DNA of 64,000 nt from Hymenobacter jeongseonensis (lineage in GTDB: Bacteria > Bacteroidota > Bacteroidia > Cytophagales > Hymenobacteraceae): NCBI RefSeq assembly GCF_015694725.1, contig NZ_JADQDQ010000009.1:62001-126000 (forward strand), given 5' to 3'. Under the pieces are notes generated by a model, which saw only the letters and a program-made list of their open reading frames with translations, searched no databases and was not told where the DNA came from. Positions 8,553 through 19,821 of the stretch are shown here, piece by piece. How positions within the stretch are numbered: position 1 is the first letter of the stretch; each line of letters opens with the position of its first letter. The translations under genes and the position numbers were made by a program.

Positions 8553-8795
8553 ATGTCTTTAAAAGTCTCCTTGTTCGGCATCACCCGCGATATCGTGGGT
8601 ACGTCGGTTATAGAGCTTCCCGCTCCGGCACCTGCTACGGTGGGCGAGCTGCTGGCCGAAATGCGCAAGCAATACCCCGCTCTGGGCGAATTGCGCAGCT
8701 GCGCCGTGGCCGTAAACAACGAATACGCCTCGCTCGACCAGCCTTTGCACACAGTCGATGAAATTGCCCTCATCCCGCCCGTAGCCGGCGGCTAA
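8553..8795 (+). CDS. moaD: Molybdopterin synthase small subunit MoaD
   Basis: Ubiquitin-like sulfur carrier of 80 residues. It begins SLKVSLFGITRDIVG and ends in IPPVAGG, the C-terminal Gly-Gly that is adenylated and then thiocarboxylated to carry sulfur into molybdopterin. The start ATG at 8553 is chosen because the protein then begins at the first beta strand; longer readings run into the structured spacer. moaE follows after 98 bp on the same strand. That gap is filled by a palindromic repeat, which is unusual for a pair normally translated in a fixed ratio. No MoeB-type activating enzyme is present in the window. Confidence 0.92.
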   Translation: MSLKVSLFGITRDIVGTSVIELPAPAPATVGELLAEMRKQYPALGELRSCAVAVNNEYASLDQPLHTVDEIALIPPVAGG

Positions 8796-8798
8796 CCC

Positions 8799-8885
8799 GT
8801 AGCGCGGACTTTTAGTCCGCGCCTGAACTACCACATCGGCGTTGCTTCTCCGAGCAGCAACTCGCGGACTAAAAGTCCGCGCTAC
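8799..8885. repeat. Palindromic repeat, family 1 (copy 2), inside the moaD-moaE pair
   Basis: GTAGCGCGGACTTTTAGTCC (from 8799) and its inverted complement ending CGCGCTAC (8863-8885) form 23-bp arms. Each arm is itself a hairpin (GCGGACT-TTT-AGTCCGC). It begins 4 bp after the moaD stop and ends 8 bp before the moaE start. Confidence 0.93.
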
Positions 8886-8893
8886 TTTTTGCA

Positions 8894-9325
8894 ATGTCCA
8901 TAATGACGCCCCACCTCGAAATCACCGACCAACCCATCAACGTAGCTGCGGCCCTCGCTGCCGTGCAAACCGACGCCGCGGGTGCGGTCAACGCCTTTAT
9001 CGGCACGGTGCGCAACCAATCGGGCGGCCGCCCAGTGCGCCGCCTGCACTACGAATCTTATGATAGCATGGCCCTCACGCAGCTTGGCCATGTGGTAGCG
9101 CAGGCATACGAAAAGTGGCCCATGCTTCAGGAAGTGGCCGTGGTGCACCGCAAAGGCACGCTAGCTCTTGGCGATGTGGCCGTGGTGGTGGCCGTGGCCA
9201 CGCCGCACCGCGCCGAAAGCTTCGCCGCCTGCCAGTTCATAATCGACACATTAAAGCAAGTAGTGACGATATGGAAAAGGGAGGAATACGAGGACGGCAC
9301 GGAGTGGGTAGCGGCGCATCCGTAG
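8894..9325 (+). CDS. moaE: Molybdopterin synthase catalytic subunit MoaE
   Basis: Large subunit of molybdopterin synthase; it binds two MoaD tails and inserts the dithiolene sulfurs into cPMP. The 143-residue length fits. Family motifs are AFIGTVRNQSGG near the N-terminus, VVHRKGTLALGDVAVVVAVA, PHRAESFAACQFIIDTLK, and IWKREEYEDG, where Lys in IWK is the conserved active-site lysine. Two ATGs are possible (8894 and 8906). It follows moaD on the same strand, and a strong hairpin with a T-tract lies 16 bp after the stop. Confidence 0.94.
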   Translation: MSIMTPHLEITDQPINVAAALAAVQTDAAGAVNAFIGTVRNQSGGRPVRRLHYESYDSMALTQLGHVVAQAYEKWPMLQEVAVVHRKGTLALGDVAVVVAVATPHRAESFAACQFIIDTLKQVVTIWKREEYEDGTEWVAAHP

Positions 9326-9341
9326 CTTATCTGTATTCACC

Positions 9342-9377
9342 AAAAAGCCCGGTTCCTGCGCAGGAACCGGGCTTTTT
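9342..9377. terminator. Rho-independent terminator, possibly bidirectional
   Basis: AAAAAGCCCGGTTCCTG (from 9342) and CAGGAACCGGGCTTTTT (ending 9377) form a near-perfect stem with a very small loop, with A-tract and T-tract at the two ends. It follows moaE and could also stop minus-strand transcription. Confidence 0.85.
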
Positions 9378-9395
9378 AATGGCAAAACATTTCAT

Positions 9396-9485
9396 CTGTC
9401 ATGCTGAGCGCAGCGAAGCATCTTGTCACACAACAACTACTTTGTTCAGCGGTCAGAAGATGCTTTGCGATGCTCAGCATGACAG
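9396..9485. repeat. Palindromic repeat, family 2 (copy C, decayed)
   Basis: Outer arms CTGTCATGCTGAGC / GCTCAGCATGACAG are perfect. The next six bases and the inner stem have diverged (GCAGCG against a partner matching ATCGCA), so this looks like an older copy. Lies between convergent moaE and the PorT-family gene. Confidence 0.85.
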
Positions 9486-9513
9486 GCGGGCAATCATGCG
9501 ACGAGCGGCAGAA

Positions 9514-10203
9514 TTACTTGCCTCCAATCAAGTAGCCGAGCGAGAGTTGGAAGGCGGAGTGACGAGCGTTTTTCAGGTCGCCGTCGAAATAGCTGTTATC
9601 GTCGCTTTTTACGAAGTCGCTGAAGGCGCCGGTGTAGCGCAGGTTCAGGCTCAGGCCGTTTTCAGCTTGATAGCCCACGCCGGCCAGGTAGCCGAGTTCG
9701 TTGCGGTTGAGGCCGCTCACGTCGTTTTTGTCGCGGGCTTCGACGGTGGACGGCGCGCCGCCGAGAGCAGGCGTAATGGTCGTTTTGGTCTCGTTGTTGG
9801 AGCTGAGCAGGTAGGAGTACTGCGGGCCGGCCTCGACGATGAAACCGGCGGCGTTGATTTTTAGCAGCACCGGCACGTCGATGTAGTTGAAATTGACATC
9901 ACCCTCGCGCTTTTGCTTGCGGCCCAGAATGTCGGTGAATTCGGTGGGCTTGTTCTCAAAGCCCTTTTGCGAATACAGAATTTCGGGCTGCACCGAGAAG
10001 AAACCTTCCACGACGGGCACGTTGACCATTACACCGCCCAAAAAACCGATTTTGTTATTGTAGGTATCTTCGTTTTTGATGTTGCCGGCCAGGTTGGAAT
10101 AATTAGCACCGGCGCGCAAACCAAAGCGCACGTCCTGGGCCTGGGCCGATGAAACCGCCGCCGTAGCGAATAAAGCCCCGATTAGAAATGCAGATTTTTT
10201 CAT
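9514..10203 (-). CDS. PorT-family outer membrane beta-barrel protein
   Basis: A 229-residue secreted protein with a clear signal peptide (MKKSAFLIGALFATAAVSSA, then QAQ) and a small beta-barrel of the outer-membrane-protein type. Alternating strands are visible: VRFGLRAGANYSNL at the N-terminus, FFSVQPEILYSQKG, VPVLLKINAAGFIVEAGPQY, and the terminal strand AFQLSLGYLIGGK. Start ATG at 10203 gives the signal peptide directly. PorT-family barrels are abundant in Bacteroidota and mostly of unknown function, so the family name does not imply a T9SS role here. It sits alone between the Moco genes on both sides, with its own 160-bp upstream spacer. Confidence 0.88.
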   Translation of the reverse strand: MKKSAFLIGALFATAAVSSAQAQDVRFGLRAGANYSNLAGNIKNEDTYNNKIGFLGGVMVNVPVVEGFFSVQPEILYSQKGFENKPTEFTDILGRKQKREGDVNFNYIDVPVLLKINAAGFIVEAGPQYSYLLSSNNETKTTITPALGGAPSTVEARDKNDVSGLNRNELGYLAGVGYQAENGLSLNLRYTGAFSDFVKSDDNSYFDGDLKNARHSAFQLSLGYLIGGK

Positions 10204-10364
10204 GGTGACTGAATAGGTTGAATATGGATTCGGATTGGCCCTACTCGAAAAGTGTGCCAATCAGAACCGTAAACGACCTTTTTAAGTCAACAGATGTACC
10301 ATAAGGGCCAAAAAAATCTGCGCAGTTTCCGCAATAAACTTCCAACCTGCATCGGGGCAGTGGG

Positions 10365-11555
10365 TTAGCGAATCAATTCGCGCTGCGCCGCGGCCCGCTC
10401 TTCGGGCGTGTTCACGTTGCGCAGCTCTTCGGGCACTGGCGGAGTTAGTAGTTCGATATCAGAATTAATCAGCGCCTTCCGCGGGCAGGAATAGCCAAGC
10501 GCCAAAAACCGCAGCAACTGCCCGTAGCTCCGCGGTTCCCAAATGGTGACCAACGGCTCCGGAAAGTCATTCCAAGGGCTTTTGAGGGCCGTAGCGGCGC
10601 GGGCCGGCTGCCGGTTCGTCACCAAAAACTCCAGCGTGGTGCGGGTGAGAAAGGGCAAGTCGCAGGCCAGTACCAGCCATGCCGCATTAGGGTCGGCCTG
10701 AAAAGCGGATAGCAAGCCCCCCAGCGGGCCGAGGTTGAGGAACGTATCGGGCAAAGGCTTCAGGCCCGCGGGCAGCTCGGCGGCCTGGTCGGGACGCACG
10801 GATACGCGCACGTCGGGGCAAAATTCGCTGAGCAGCGCGGCGGTGTGCTGGCGCTGGTCGAGGGCGTGGTAGTGCAGGGCGCCTTTGTCGGTCTGCATCC
10901 GTTCGCTGCGGCCGCCGGCCAGCACGAGGCCGCGCAGCACCGGCACGGCCAGTTCGTACCACTGCCGGATGAAAGCGGCGATGGCGGCGGTATTGGCGAG
11001 GCGCAGCACAGGGGGCAGCGGCGCGGCGCTCAGGTGCTCGGCCAGCACAGCGGGCAAGTCGGTTTGACCCTCGGCCAGGAGAATGAGGCGCACGTCGGTG
11101 AGGCGGTCGAGCTTCTTATCCAGCGGCTTGCGCGGGTCCACAATCACCACTTGCTGGCGGGCCCGAAAGTGGTTGCCATTGACGAGCACCACGCTTTCGT
11201 GGGCCAGCAGCTCGGGCTGCGAAAACTTGTCCAGCACCCGCGTCAGGTTGAGCTGGCGGTAGGTTATTTTATCGACTAGCTCGGCGGAAAGGCCATTGGC
11301 GGCTACGTAGGGCACCGGGTTGGTCTGGGCTGCTGCCGAACCCTCGGCGGCATCGCCAGCGGCGTGGTCGGCATCGACGTACGCTACCCGTAGTTTCGGG
11401 GCAAGATGCGGCAGCAATCGGGCTACCAAGGCTTGAATCTCCCCGCAGGGAGCCCCCAAAATGGCTAATTCGTGCCGCCCAAATTCGCCCATATCGGGCC
11501 GGGCCAAGGCCGCGTGTTTCGTTCGTTTTGCTGTTGGGCTTGAATGACTGTCCAT
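10365..11555 (-). CDS. mobA: MobA-like molybdenum cofactor guanylyltransferase with extra N-terminal domain
   Basis: The C-terminal ~190 of 396 residues are a MobA nucleotidyltransferase that attaches GMP to Mo-molybdopterin. The signature RGLVLAGGRSERMQTDKG starts it, with LVLACDLPFLT as the metal-binding Asp region and LGPLGGLLSAFQ between. The N-terminal ~200 residues resemble the fold order of MobB (a GTPase that assists MobA). The P-loop position reads AILGAPCGEIQALVARLL and lacks the GKT, so GTP binding there is doubtful. The gene starts 8 bp after the moaC stop, on the same strand, forming a moaC-mobA operon. The domain assignment of the N-terminal half is my inference; the MobA half is clear. 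Confidence 0.88.
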   Translation of the reverse strand: MDSHSSPTAKRTKHAALARPDMGEFGRHELAILGAPCGEIQALVARLLPHLAPKLRVAYVDADHAAGDAAEGSAAAQTNPVPYVAANGLSAELVDKITYRQLNLTRVLDKFSQPELLAHESVVLVNGNHFRARQQVVIVDPRKPLDKKLDRLTDVRLILLAEGQTDLPAVLAEHLSAAPLPPVLRLANTAAIAAFIRQWYELAVPVLRGLVLAGGRSERMQTDKGALHYHALDQRQHTAALLSEFCPDVRVSVRPDQAAELPAGLKPLPDTFLNLGPLGGLLSAFQADPNAAWLVLACDLPFLTRTTLEFLVTNRQPARAATALKSPWNDFPEPLVTIWEPRSYGQLLRFLALGYSCPRKALINSDIELLTPPVPEELRNVNTPEERAAAQRELIR

Positions 11556-11563
11556 GATGGAAT

Positions 11564-12055
11564 TTACGAATTTTCGGGACGCAAAAAGTCGCGCTTACCC
11601 CCGGTTTTTTCCACAAGCTGCACGCTATCAATGGTAATGTCGTGCGAAAACGCCTTGCACATGTCGTAGATGGTGAGGGCCGCGACGGTGGCGCCGGTAA
11701 GCGCCTCCATCTCCACGCCCGTGCGGCCGGTGACCACGGCGGTGCATTCCACGCGTAGGGCGTCGGGGCCGTCGGGCTCGATGGTGACCTTGCAATCGTC
11801 CAGGCCCAGCGGGTGGCACAGCGGGATGAGTTCCGAGGTGCGCTTGGCGCCCATGATGCCCGCCAGAATGGCCGTGTGAATGACCGGACCCTTGTGCGAA
11901 GGCATTTCGCCGGCCTGCACCCGGCCCAGCAGCTCTGCGCCCAGCACCACGCGGCAGCGGGCGCGGGCCACGCGGCGGGTTGGGGTTTTGGCGCCCACGT
12001 CCACCATAGTAGGCTGGTTGGCGGCGTTGACGTGGGTAAAATTCTTGGTTAGCAT
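11564..12055 (-). CDS. moaC: Cyclic pyranopterin monophosphate synthase MoaC
   Basis: Completes the first Moco step, converting the MoaA product 3',8-cH2GTP to cPMP. The 163-residue length is standard. Diagnostic motifs are PLCHPLGLDDCKV, EMEALTGATVAALTIYDMCK with the catalytic Asp-Met-Cys-Lys, and EKTGGKRDFLRPE at the C-terminus. The N-terminus FTHVNAANQPTMVDVGAKTPTRR also matches MoaC. It is first gene of the moaC-mobA pair on the minus strand and is divergent from the PRISE-type reductase gene. Confidence 0.95.
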   Translation of the reverse strand: MLTKNFTHVNAANQPTMVDVGAKTPTRRVARARCRVVLGAELLGRVQAGEMPSHKGPVIHTAILAGIMGAKRTSELIPLCHPLGLDDCKVTIEPDGPDALRVECTAVVTGRTGVEMEALTGATVAALTIYDMCKAFSHDITIDSVQLVEKTGGKRDFLRPENS

Positions 12056-12252
12056 AGCGCTTACAGACGCAGACTAGCGTCTAATCGTTGGCATTGTGAG
12101 TAAAAAGCGACGGCCCCGCGCCAGGCACGCGGCAGCCGCAGCGTTGCTAACAGCCAATTGCGGCTGCGGATTGTTTAGCTGCAAAATATCGTGCAGGAGG
12201 TCCGTTTTCCGGCCATTAACTGCCCAAAACACGTTTGCTCACTGCAAACAAC

Positions 12253-12277
12253 GCGGGTTGGGCCTGCCCAAGCCCGC
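12253..12277. other. Strong GC-rich hairpin before the PRISE reductase gene
   Basis: GCGGGTTGGGC (12253-12263) pairs with GCCCAAGCCCGC (12266-12277) with a single bulged base and a 2-base loop. It lies 20 bp before the ATG at 12297 in the 241-bp spacer between divergent moaC and the reductase. No T-tract follows directly, so terminator function is uncertain; it may lie in the 5' leader. Confidence 0.5.
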
Positions 12278-12296
12278 ATTCAACTCGAATTTTAAT

Positions 12297-13364
12297 ATGA
12301 CCAATACAGCTTTAGTCGTCGGTGCCAGTGGCATTATCGGCAGCAACCTCGCCCAAGAACTCCTCGCCAACAACTGGACTACCTACGGCCTGGCCCGCCG
12401 GCCCAGCACCGACATTGCCGGCCTGCAGCCCGTAGCCGCCGACCTCATGGACGTGGCCAGCCTGGAAACGGCCCTGGCCGACCTGGCGCCCACGCACGTT
12501 TTCATCACCAGCTGGATGCGCAACGACACCGAGGCCGAAAACATCCGCGTGAACAGCGCCATGGTGCGCAACCTGCTGGCGGTGCTCGGCCCGAAAAAAT
12601 CGGTGCAGCACGTGGCCCTGGTTACTGGCTTGAAGCATTATCTGGGGCCATTTGAGGCGTATGTGAGTGGAGGCGTGGCGCCGCCTACGCCGTTGCGGGA
12701 GTCGCAGCCCCGGCTGGCGCTCGACAACTTTTACTACGCGCAGGAAGACGAAGTATATGCCGCGGCCGAGCGAGACGGCTTCACCTGGAGCATTCACCGC
12801 CCGCACACCATCATCGGCAAGGCCGTGGGCAACCTCATGAACCTGGGCACCACGCTGGCCGTGTACGCCAGCATCTGCAAGGAAACGGGGCGGCCGTTCC
12901 GCTGGCCCGGCTCAAAAGCGCAGTGGGAAGGCCTGTCCGACGTGACCGATGCCCGCGTTATCGCCAAGCAGCTGGTGTGGGCCGCCACCACCGAAGCCGC
13001 CCGCAACGAAGCCTACAACATCGTGAACGGGGATATTTTCCGCTGGAGCTGGCTGTGGGGAAAGCTGGCCGATTGGTTTGGCGTGGAGCCCGTGGGTTTC
13101 GACGGCGCCATTCACCCATTAGAGGCTGAAATGGCCGCGGACGCGGACCTCTGGCGCGACATTGCCACGCGCCACGGCCTCGCCGAGCCCGACCTGAGCC
13201 GCCTGGCCTCGCCCTGGCACACCGACCTGGACTTGGGCCGGCCCATCGAAGTAATGACCGACATGGCCAACAGCCGCGAGCGGGGCTTCGCCGTGTACCA
13301 GCGCACTGAAGATTCCTTCTTCGACCTGTTTACCAAGCTGCGCGAAGACCGGTTGATTCCGTAG
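12297..13364 (+). CDS. PRISE/VEP1-type SDR reductase (progesterone 5-beta-reductase-like)
   Basis: A 355-residue atypical short-chain reductase of the PRISE group (5-beta-reductase/iridoid synthase), which reduces activated C=C bonds in enones using NADPH. The nucleotide-binding motif is ALVVGASGIIGSNLAQELL with ARRP after the second strand (NADPH preference). The PRISE-type catalytic region is seen as VALVTGLKHYLGPF (Lys of TGxKHY) and DNFYYAQEDEVY (Tyr of YYxQED). WSIHRPHTIIG and EAYNIVNGDIFRW are also family-like. Start ATG at 12297 is chosen because the 67-residue open extension upstream is low quality and crosses a hairpin. Bacterial substrates are unknown. It is not obviously related to the surrounding Moco genes. 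Confidence 0.88.
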   Translation: MTNTALVVGASGIIGSNLAQELLANNWTTYGLARRPSTDIAGLQPVAADLMDVASLETALADLAPTHVFITSWMRNDTEAENIRVNSAMVRNLLAVLGPKKSVQHVALVTGLKHYLGPFEAYVSGGVAPPTPLRESQPRLALDNFYYAQEDEVYAAAERDGFTWSIHRPHTIIGKAVGNLMNLGTTLAVYASICKETGRPFRWPGSKAQWEGLSDVTDARVIAKQLVWAATTEAARNEAYNIVNGDIFRWSWLWGKLADWFGVEPVGFDGAIHPLEAEMAADADLWRDIATRHGLAEPDLSRLASPWHTDLDLGRPIEVMTDMANSRERGFAVYQRTEDSFFDLFTKLREDRLIP

Positions 13365-13387
13365 GTAAGCAGGACTATTTCCTACAA

Positions 13388-13484
13388 CGTCATGTTGAGC
13401 GCAGCCGAAGCATCTCGCTCGGAGCAGTAAATCAAATGATTGCAACGAAGCGGGCGAGATGCTTCGGCTGCGCTCAGCATGACG
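13388..13484. repeat. Palindromic repeat, family 2 (copy D)
   Basis: Arms begin CGTCATGTTGAGCGCAGCCG and end CGCTCAGCATGACG, with inner stem CATCTCGCTCG / CGGGCGAGATG. This copy carries GCAGCCGAAG rather than GCAGCGAAG, matched by GCTTCGGCTGC in the other arm. Both mismatches are T-G pairs on the plus strand. Lies between the reductase and moeA. Confidence 0.92.
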
Positions 13485-13536
13485 GCCTTGGTTCATCCGT
13501 TGCAATTCAATAATTAGTCTCGCCATAAACCTGCCC

Positions 13537-14760
13537 ATGATTTCCACTGCCGAAGCCACTGCCCGCGTGCTGGCCACTGCCCGCCCTTTGCCGCCCGAAA
13601 CCGTGCCGCTGCCCAAGGCGCTGGGCCGCATTTTAGCAGAAAGCCTCACGGCCGACCGCGACTTTCCGCCTTTCAGCCGGGTGGCCATGGATGGCATTGC
13701 GGTAGTGCACGCTACCTGGGCCGCTGGCCAAACGGAGTTTGGTATCGAGCACACGCAGTATGCCGGCGCGCCCCCGCAGCTGCTGCAAAATACCCAGGCG
13801 GCCGTGGAAGTCATGACCGGCGCTGTGCTGCCGCCCGGCACCGATGTGGTGGTGCGCTACGAAGACATTTTGCTGGAAGGTGGCCGCGCAAGCATTCAGA
13901 TTGCGCCCCCCGACGCGCCTGGCGTCAACATTCACCGCCAGGCGGCGGACCGCCGCCAAGGCGATGTGCTCCTCACCCCCGGCACTCGTTTGGGCCCAGC
14001 CGAACTAGCTGTGGCCGCCACTGTGGGAGCCGCCGAAATCCGCGTGACCCGCACGCCGCGCGTGGCCGTGGTGAGCACCGGCGATGAATTGGTGGGCATT
14101 AATGAGACGCCCCTGCCGCACCAAATCCGGCGTTCCAATGCTTATGCGCTCCAGGGCTTGTTTGCACAGACCGGCGCGGAGGTGTCGCTTTTCCACCTTA
14201 CCGACGAGATTACGGCGTTACGTCAGGGCCTCATCAATATCCTAAGCGCGGGCTTTGATGCCGTGGTGCTGAGCGGCGCCGTGAGCAAGGGCCGCGCCGA
14301 CCACCTCCCGAGTCTACTCCGCGAGTTGGAAGTGGTCGAGATTTTCCACGAAGTGAACCAGCGCCCCGGCAAGCCCATGTGGTTTGGCGCGCGCGCCGAA
14401 GGCCCGGTAGTGTTCGGCCTTCCCGGCAACCCGGTCTCGACGTTCCTCACGGCGTGCCGCTACGTGCGGCCCTGGCTGCGCGCCGTCCAGCAGCCCGAAA
14501 ACGCTGCCGACATGCCCGCAGCCCTGGAAGCCCCCGCTCCTGCCGTGCTGACTGTTGACATCAATTTTAAACCGCAGCTAGCCCACTTCGTGCCCGTGCG
14601 CCTGACTGTTGATGCCGATGGCCGACGCTTAGCCACGCCGCTGCGCGTGGGAGGCTCCGGCGATTTAACCGGCTTGGTCGGGGCAACGGCGTTTCTGGAG
14701 CTGCCACCCGAGCCGGCGGTATTTCCTGCTGGCAGCGTGTGGCCCGCCTGGGCGCTGTAA
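13537..14760 (+). CDS. moeA: Molybdopterin molybdenumtransferase MoeA
   Basis: Inserts molybdenum into adenylylated molybdopterin. The 407 residues match MoeA, with the N-terminal SxxxA-type linker region (EATARVLATARPLPPETVPL), DRDFPPFSRVAMDGIAV, GAVLPPGTDVVVRYED and the second domain RVAVVSTGDELV. It ends the catalytic domain with FGLPGNPVSTFLT. The usual SGGVSxGxxD motif reads LSGAVSKGRADHLP, so the second Gly is Ala and the spacing residues differ, but the acidic residue is kept. It is expected in the cytoplasm. No separate MogA was found. A T-poor 85-bp gap and a leftover half repeat precede the SAM riboswitch. Confidence 0.94.
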   Translation: MISTAEATARVLATARPLPPETVPLPKALGRILAESLTADRDFPPFSRVAMDGIAVVHATWAAGQTEFGIEHTQYAGAPPQLLQNTQAAVEVMTGAVLPPGTDVVVRYEDILLEGGRASIQIAPPDAPGVNIHRQAADRRQGDVLLTPGTRLGPAELAVAATVGAAEIRVTRTPRVAVVSTGDELVGINETPLPHQIRRSNAYALQGLFAQTGAEVSLFHLTDEITALRQGLINILSAGFDAVVLSGAVSKGRADHLPSLLRELEVVEIFHEVNQRPGKPMWFGARAEGPVVFGLPGNPVSTFLTACRYVRPWLRAVQQPENAADMPAALEAPAPAVLTVDINFKPQLAHFVPVRLTVDADGRRLATPLRVGGSGDLTGLVGATAFLELPPEPAVFPAGSVWPAWAL

Positions 14761-14775
14761 TAAGTAGAACCTGTT

Positions 14776-14790
14776 GCGCTCAGCATGACA
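14776..14790. repeat. Half of a family 2 palindromic repeat
   Basis: GCGCTCAGCATGACA matches the right outer arm of family 2. No left arm is present upstream, so this is a decayed or partly deleted copy 15 bp after the moeA stop. Confidence 0.7.
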
Positions 14791-14828
14791 CATACCTTTT
14801 GAGGTAGACTGCAATCCGTCTTCCGTCG

Positions 14829-14836
14829 TATCTTCG
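14829..14836 (+). promoter_or_regulatory. Possible -7 promoter element for the metH transcript
   Basis: TATCTTCG differs by one base from the Bacteroidota -7 consensus TANNTTTG. The predicted transcription start then falls at the first bases of riboswitch helix P1 (14843). No TTTG is found at the expected -33 distance, so confidence is low. Confidence 0.3.
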
Positions 14837-14842
14837 CGGTAC

Positions 14843-14952
14843 GCTGCTATCCAGAAAGACCGAGGGACCGGGCCCGATGACGTCTTGGCAACCTACCACG
14901 AGTAGGTGCCAACTCCCGTTTCACCACGATTTCGGTGGAAGAAGATGACAGC
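14843..14952 (+). ncRNA. SAM-I riboswitch upstream of metH
   Basis: The conserved core is directly visible: GAGGGACCGGGCCCGATGA (P2/kink-turn and junction), CTTGGCAACC (P3), and GTAGGTGCCAACTCC. A P1 helix can form between 14843-14851 and 14944-14952 with one mismatch. A variable P4 hairpin lies at about 14921-14939 (TTCACCACGATTTCGGTGGA). In this class, SAM binding stabilises P1 and turns expression off. It begins 74 bp before the chosen metH start, as expected for control of methionine synthesis. Confidence 0.94.
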
Positions 14953-15025
14953 CGGAACCGTGCCAGCCCGCACGGGTTTCTTTCTGGATATACGCGCTGC
15001 TTGCTCGCTACTCAATCCGAAAGAA

Positions 15026-18712
<3,687 letters not shown>

Positions 18713-18730
<18 letters not shown>

Positions 18731-18811
18731 TCCGCGTATTGCACCGACTTGGAACGGCTGCTATCGGCCGCATCACCCCAATTCCGAACGCGGACTACAA
18801 AGTCCGCGCTA
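18713..18811. repeat. Palindromic repeat, family 1 (copy 3), overlapping the metH 3' end
   Basis: Left arm GTAGCGCGGACTTTGTAGTC (from 18713) and right arm GCGGACTACAAAGTCCGCGC (ending 18811) are inverted complements. Each contains a small hairpin (GCGGACT-TTGT-AGTCCGC). The left arm encodes the last metH residues and the TAG stop; the right arm ends 9 bp before the metF ATG. Confidence 0.94.
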
Positions 18812-18819
18812 TTCTCTAC

Positions 18820-19776
18820 ATGAAAGTTACCGAACACTTGGAGCGTGCCAACGGCAAAACGCTCTTTTCCTTTGAGGTTCTCCCACCGAAAAAGGGCGAA
18901 AACATCCACACGCTGTTCTCTAATATTGAGCCGCTGATGGAGTTCAAGCCGCCGTTTATCGACGTGACGTACCACCGCGAGGAATACGTGTACCGCCAGC
19001 ACCCCAACGGCCTGCTGGAGAAGAAAACCGTGCGCCGCCGGCCGGGCACGGTAGGCATTTGCGCGGCCATCAAAAACCGGTTTGATGTGGACACCGTGCC
19101 CCACCTCATCTGCGGCGGCTTCACCAAAGAAGAAACCGAGAACGCGCTGATTGACCTGCACTTTCTGGGTATCGATTCCATCCTGGCCCTGCGCGGCGAC
19201 CCCATTAAGTCGGAGGGAATGTTCAAGCCCGAGCCCGATGGCCACGCCTATGCCTGCGACCTCATTGGGCAAGTAGCCAACCTGAACAAGGGCGAGTACC
19301 TCGACCAGGAGCAGGACGACGTATGGGCCACCGACTTCTGCATCGGCACGGCCGGCTACCCCGAAAAGCACTTCGAAGCGCCGAATTACAACTCGGATAT
19401 TCGCTACCTGCGCCACAAAGTAGACCGCGGCGCCGATTACATCGTGACGCAGATGTTCTTCGACAACGAAGAATTTTTCCGCTTCGAAAAGCTCTGCCGC
19501 GCGGCCGGCATCGACGTGCCCATTATTCCCGGCCTGAAGCCACTCACCACCAAATCGCAGCTCACCATGCTGCCGCGGGCCTTCTACCTGAACTTGCCCG
19601 AAACCCTGGTGGAAGCCGTGAGCCAGTGCCGCGACAATGAGGCCGTGCGTAGCGTGGGCATCGAGTGGTGCCTCAACCAAAGCCGCGAGCTCATGGCCCA
19701 CGGCGTGCCATGCCTGCACTACTACTCCATGGGCAAGTCGGAAAGCATCCGGCGCGTGGCGAAGGAGCTGTTTTAA
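18820..19776 (+). CDS. metF: Methylenetetrahydrofolate reductase MetF
   Basis: FAD-dependent reductase that makes 5-methyltetrahydrofolate, the MetH methyl donor. The 318 residues form one MTHFR barrel. Visible motifs are LFSFEVLPPKKGE (catalytic Glu of the FEFFPP-type motif), PHLICGGFTKEE, DSILALRGDP (FAD/folate contact) and DYIVTQMFFDNEEFFRF. The start ATG at 18820 follows the repeat directly; upstream open sequence is repeat-derived. Its location after metH suggests both are under the SAM riboswitch, although the double hairpin between them could reduce read-through. The next gene starts 45 bp after its stop. Confidence 0.95.
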   Translation: MKVTEHLERANGKTLFSFEVLPPKKGENIHTLFSNIEPLMEFKPPFIDVTYHREEYVYRQHPNGLLEKKTVRRRPGTVGICAAIKNRFDVDTVPHLICGGFTKEETENALIDLHFLGIDSILALRGDPIKSEGMFKPEPDGHAYACDLIGQVANLNKGEYLDQEQDDVWATDFCIGTAGYPEKHFEAPNYNSDIRYLRHKVDRGADYIVTQMFFDNEEFFRFEKLCRAAGIDVPIIPGLKPLTTKSQLTMLPRAFYLNLPETLVEAVSQCRDNEAVRSVGIEWCLNQSRELMAHGVPCLHYYSMGKSESIRRVAKELF

Positions 19777-19821
19777 TTTTCAGCAATCCGAGGTTTCATT
19801 CAGTTCATTTGTCCTTATTTC

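Noticed and set aside
12096..12296. N-terminal extension of the PRISE reductase (67 extra residues)
   Set aside because: Low-complexity Arg/Ala/Cys sequence crossing a strong hairpin; the Rossmann motif starts right after the ATG at 12297.
14906..15025. Longer metH start at 14906
   Set aside because: It lies inside the SAM-I riboswitch, so translation from there is implausible.
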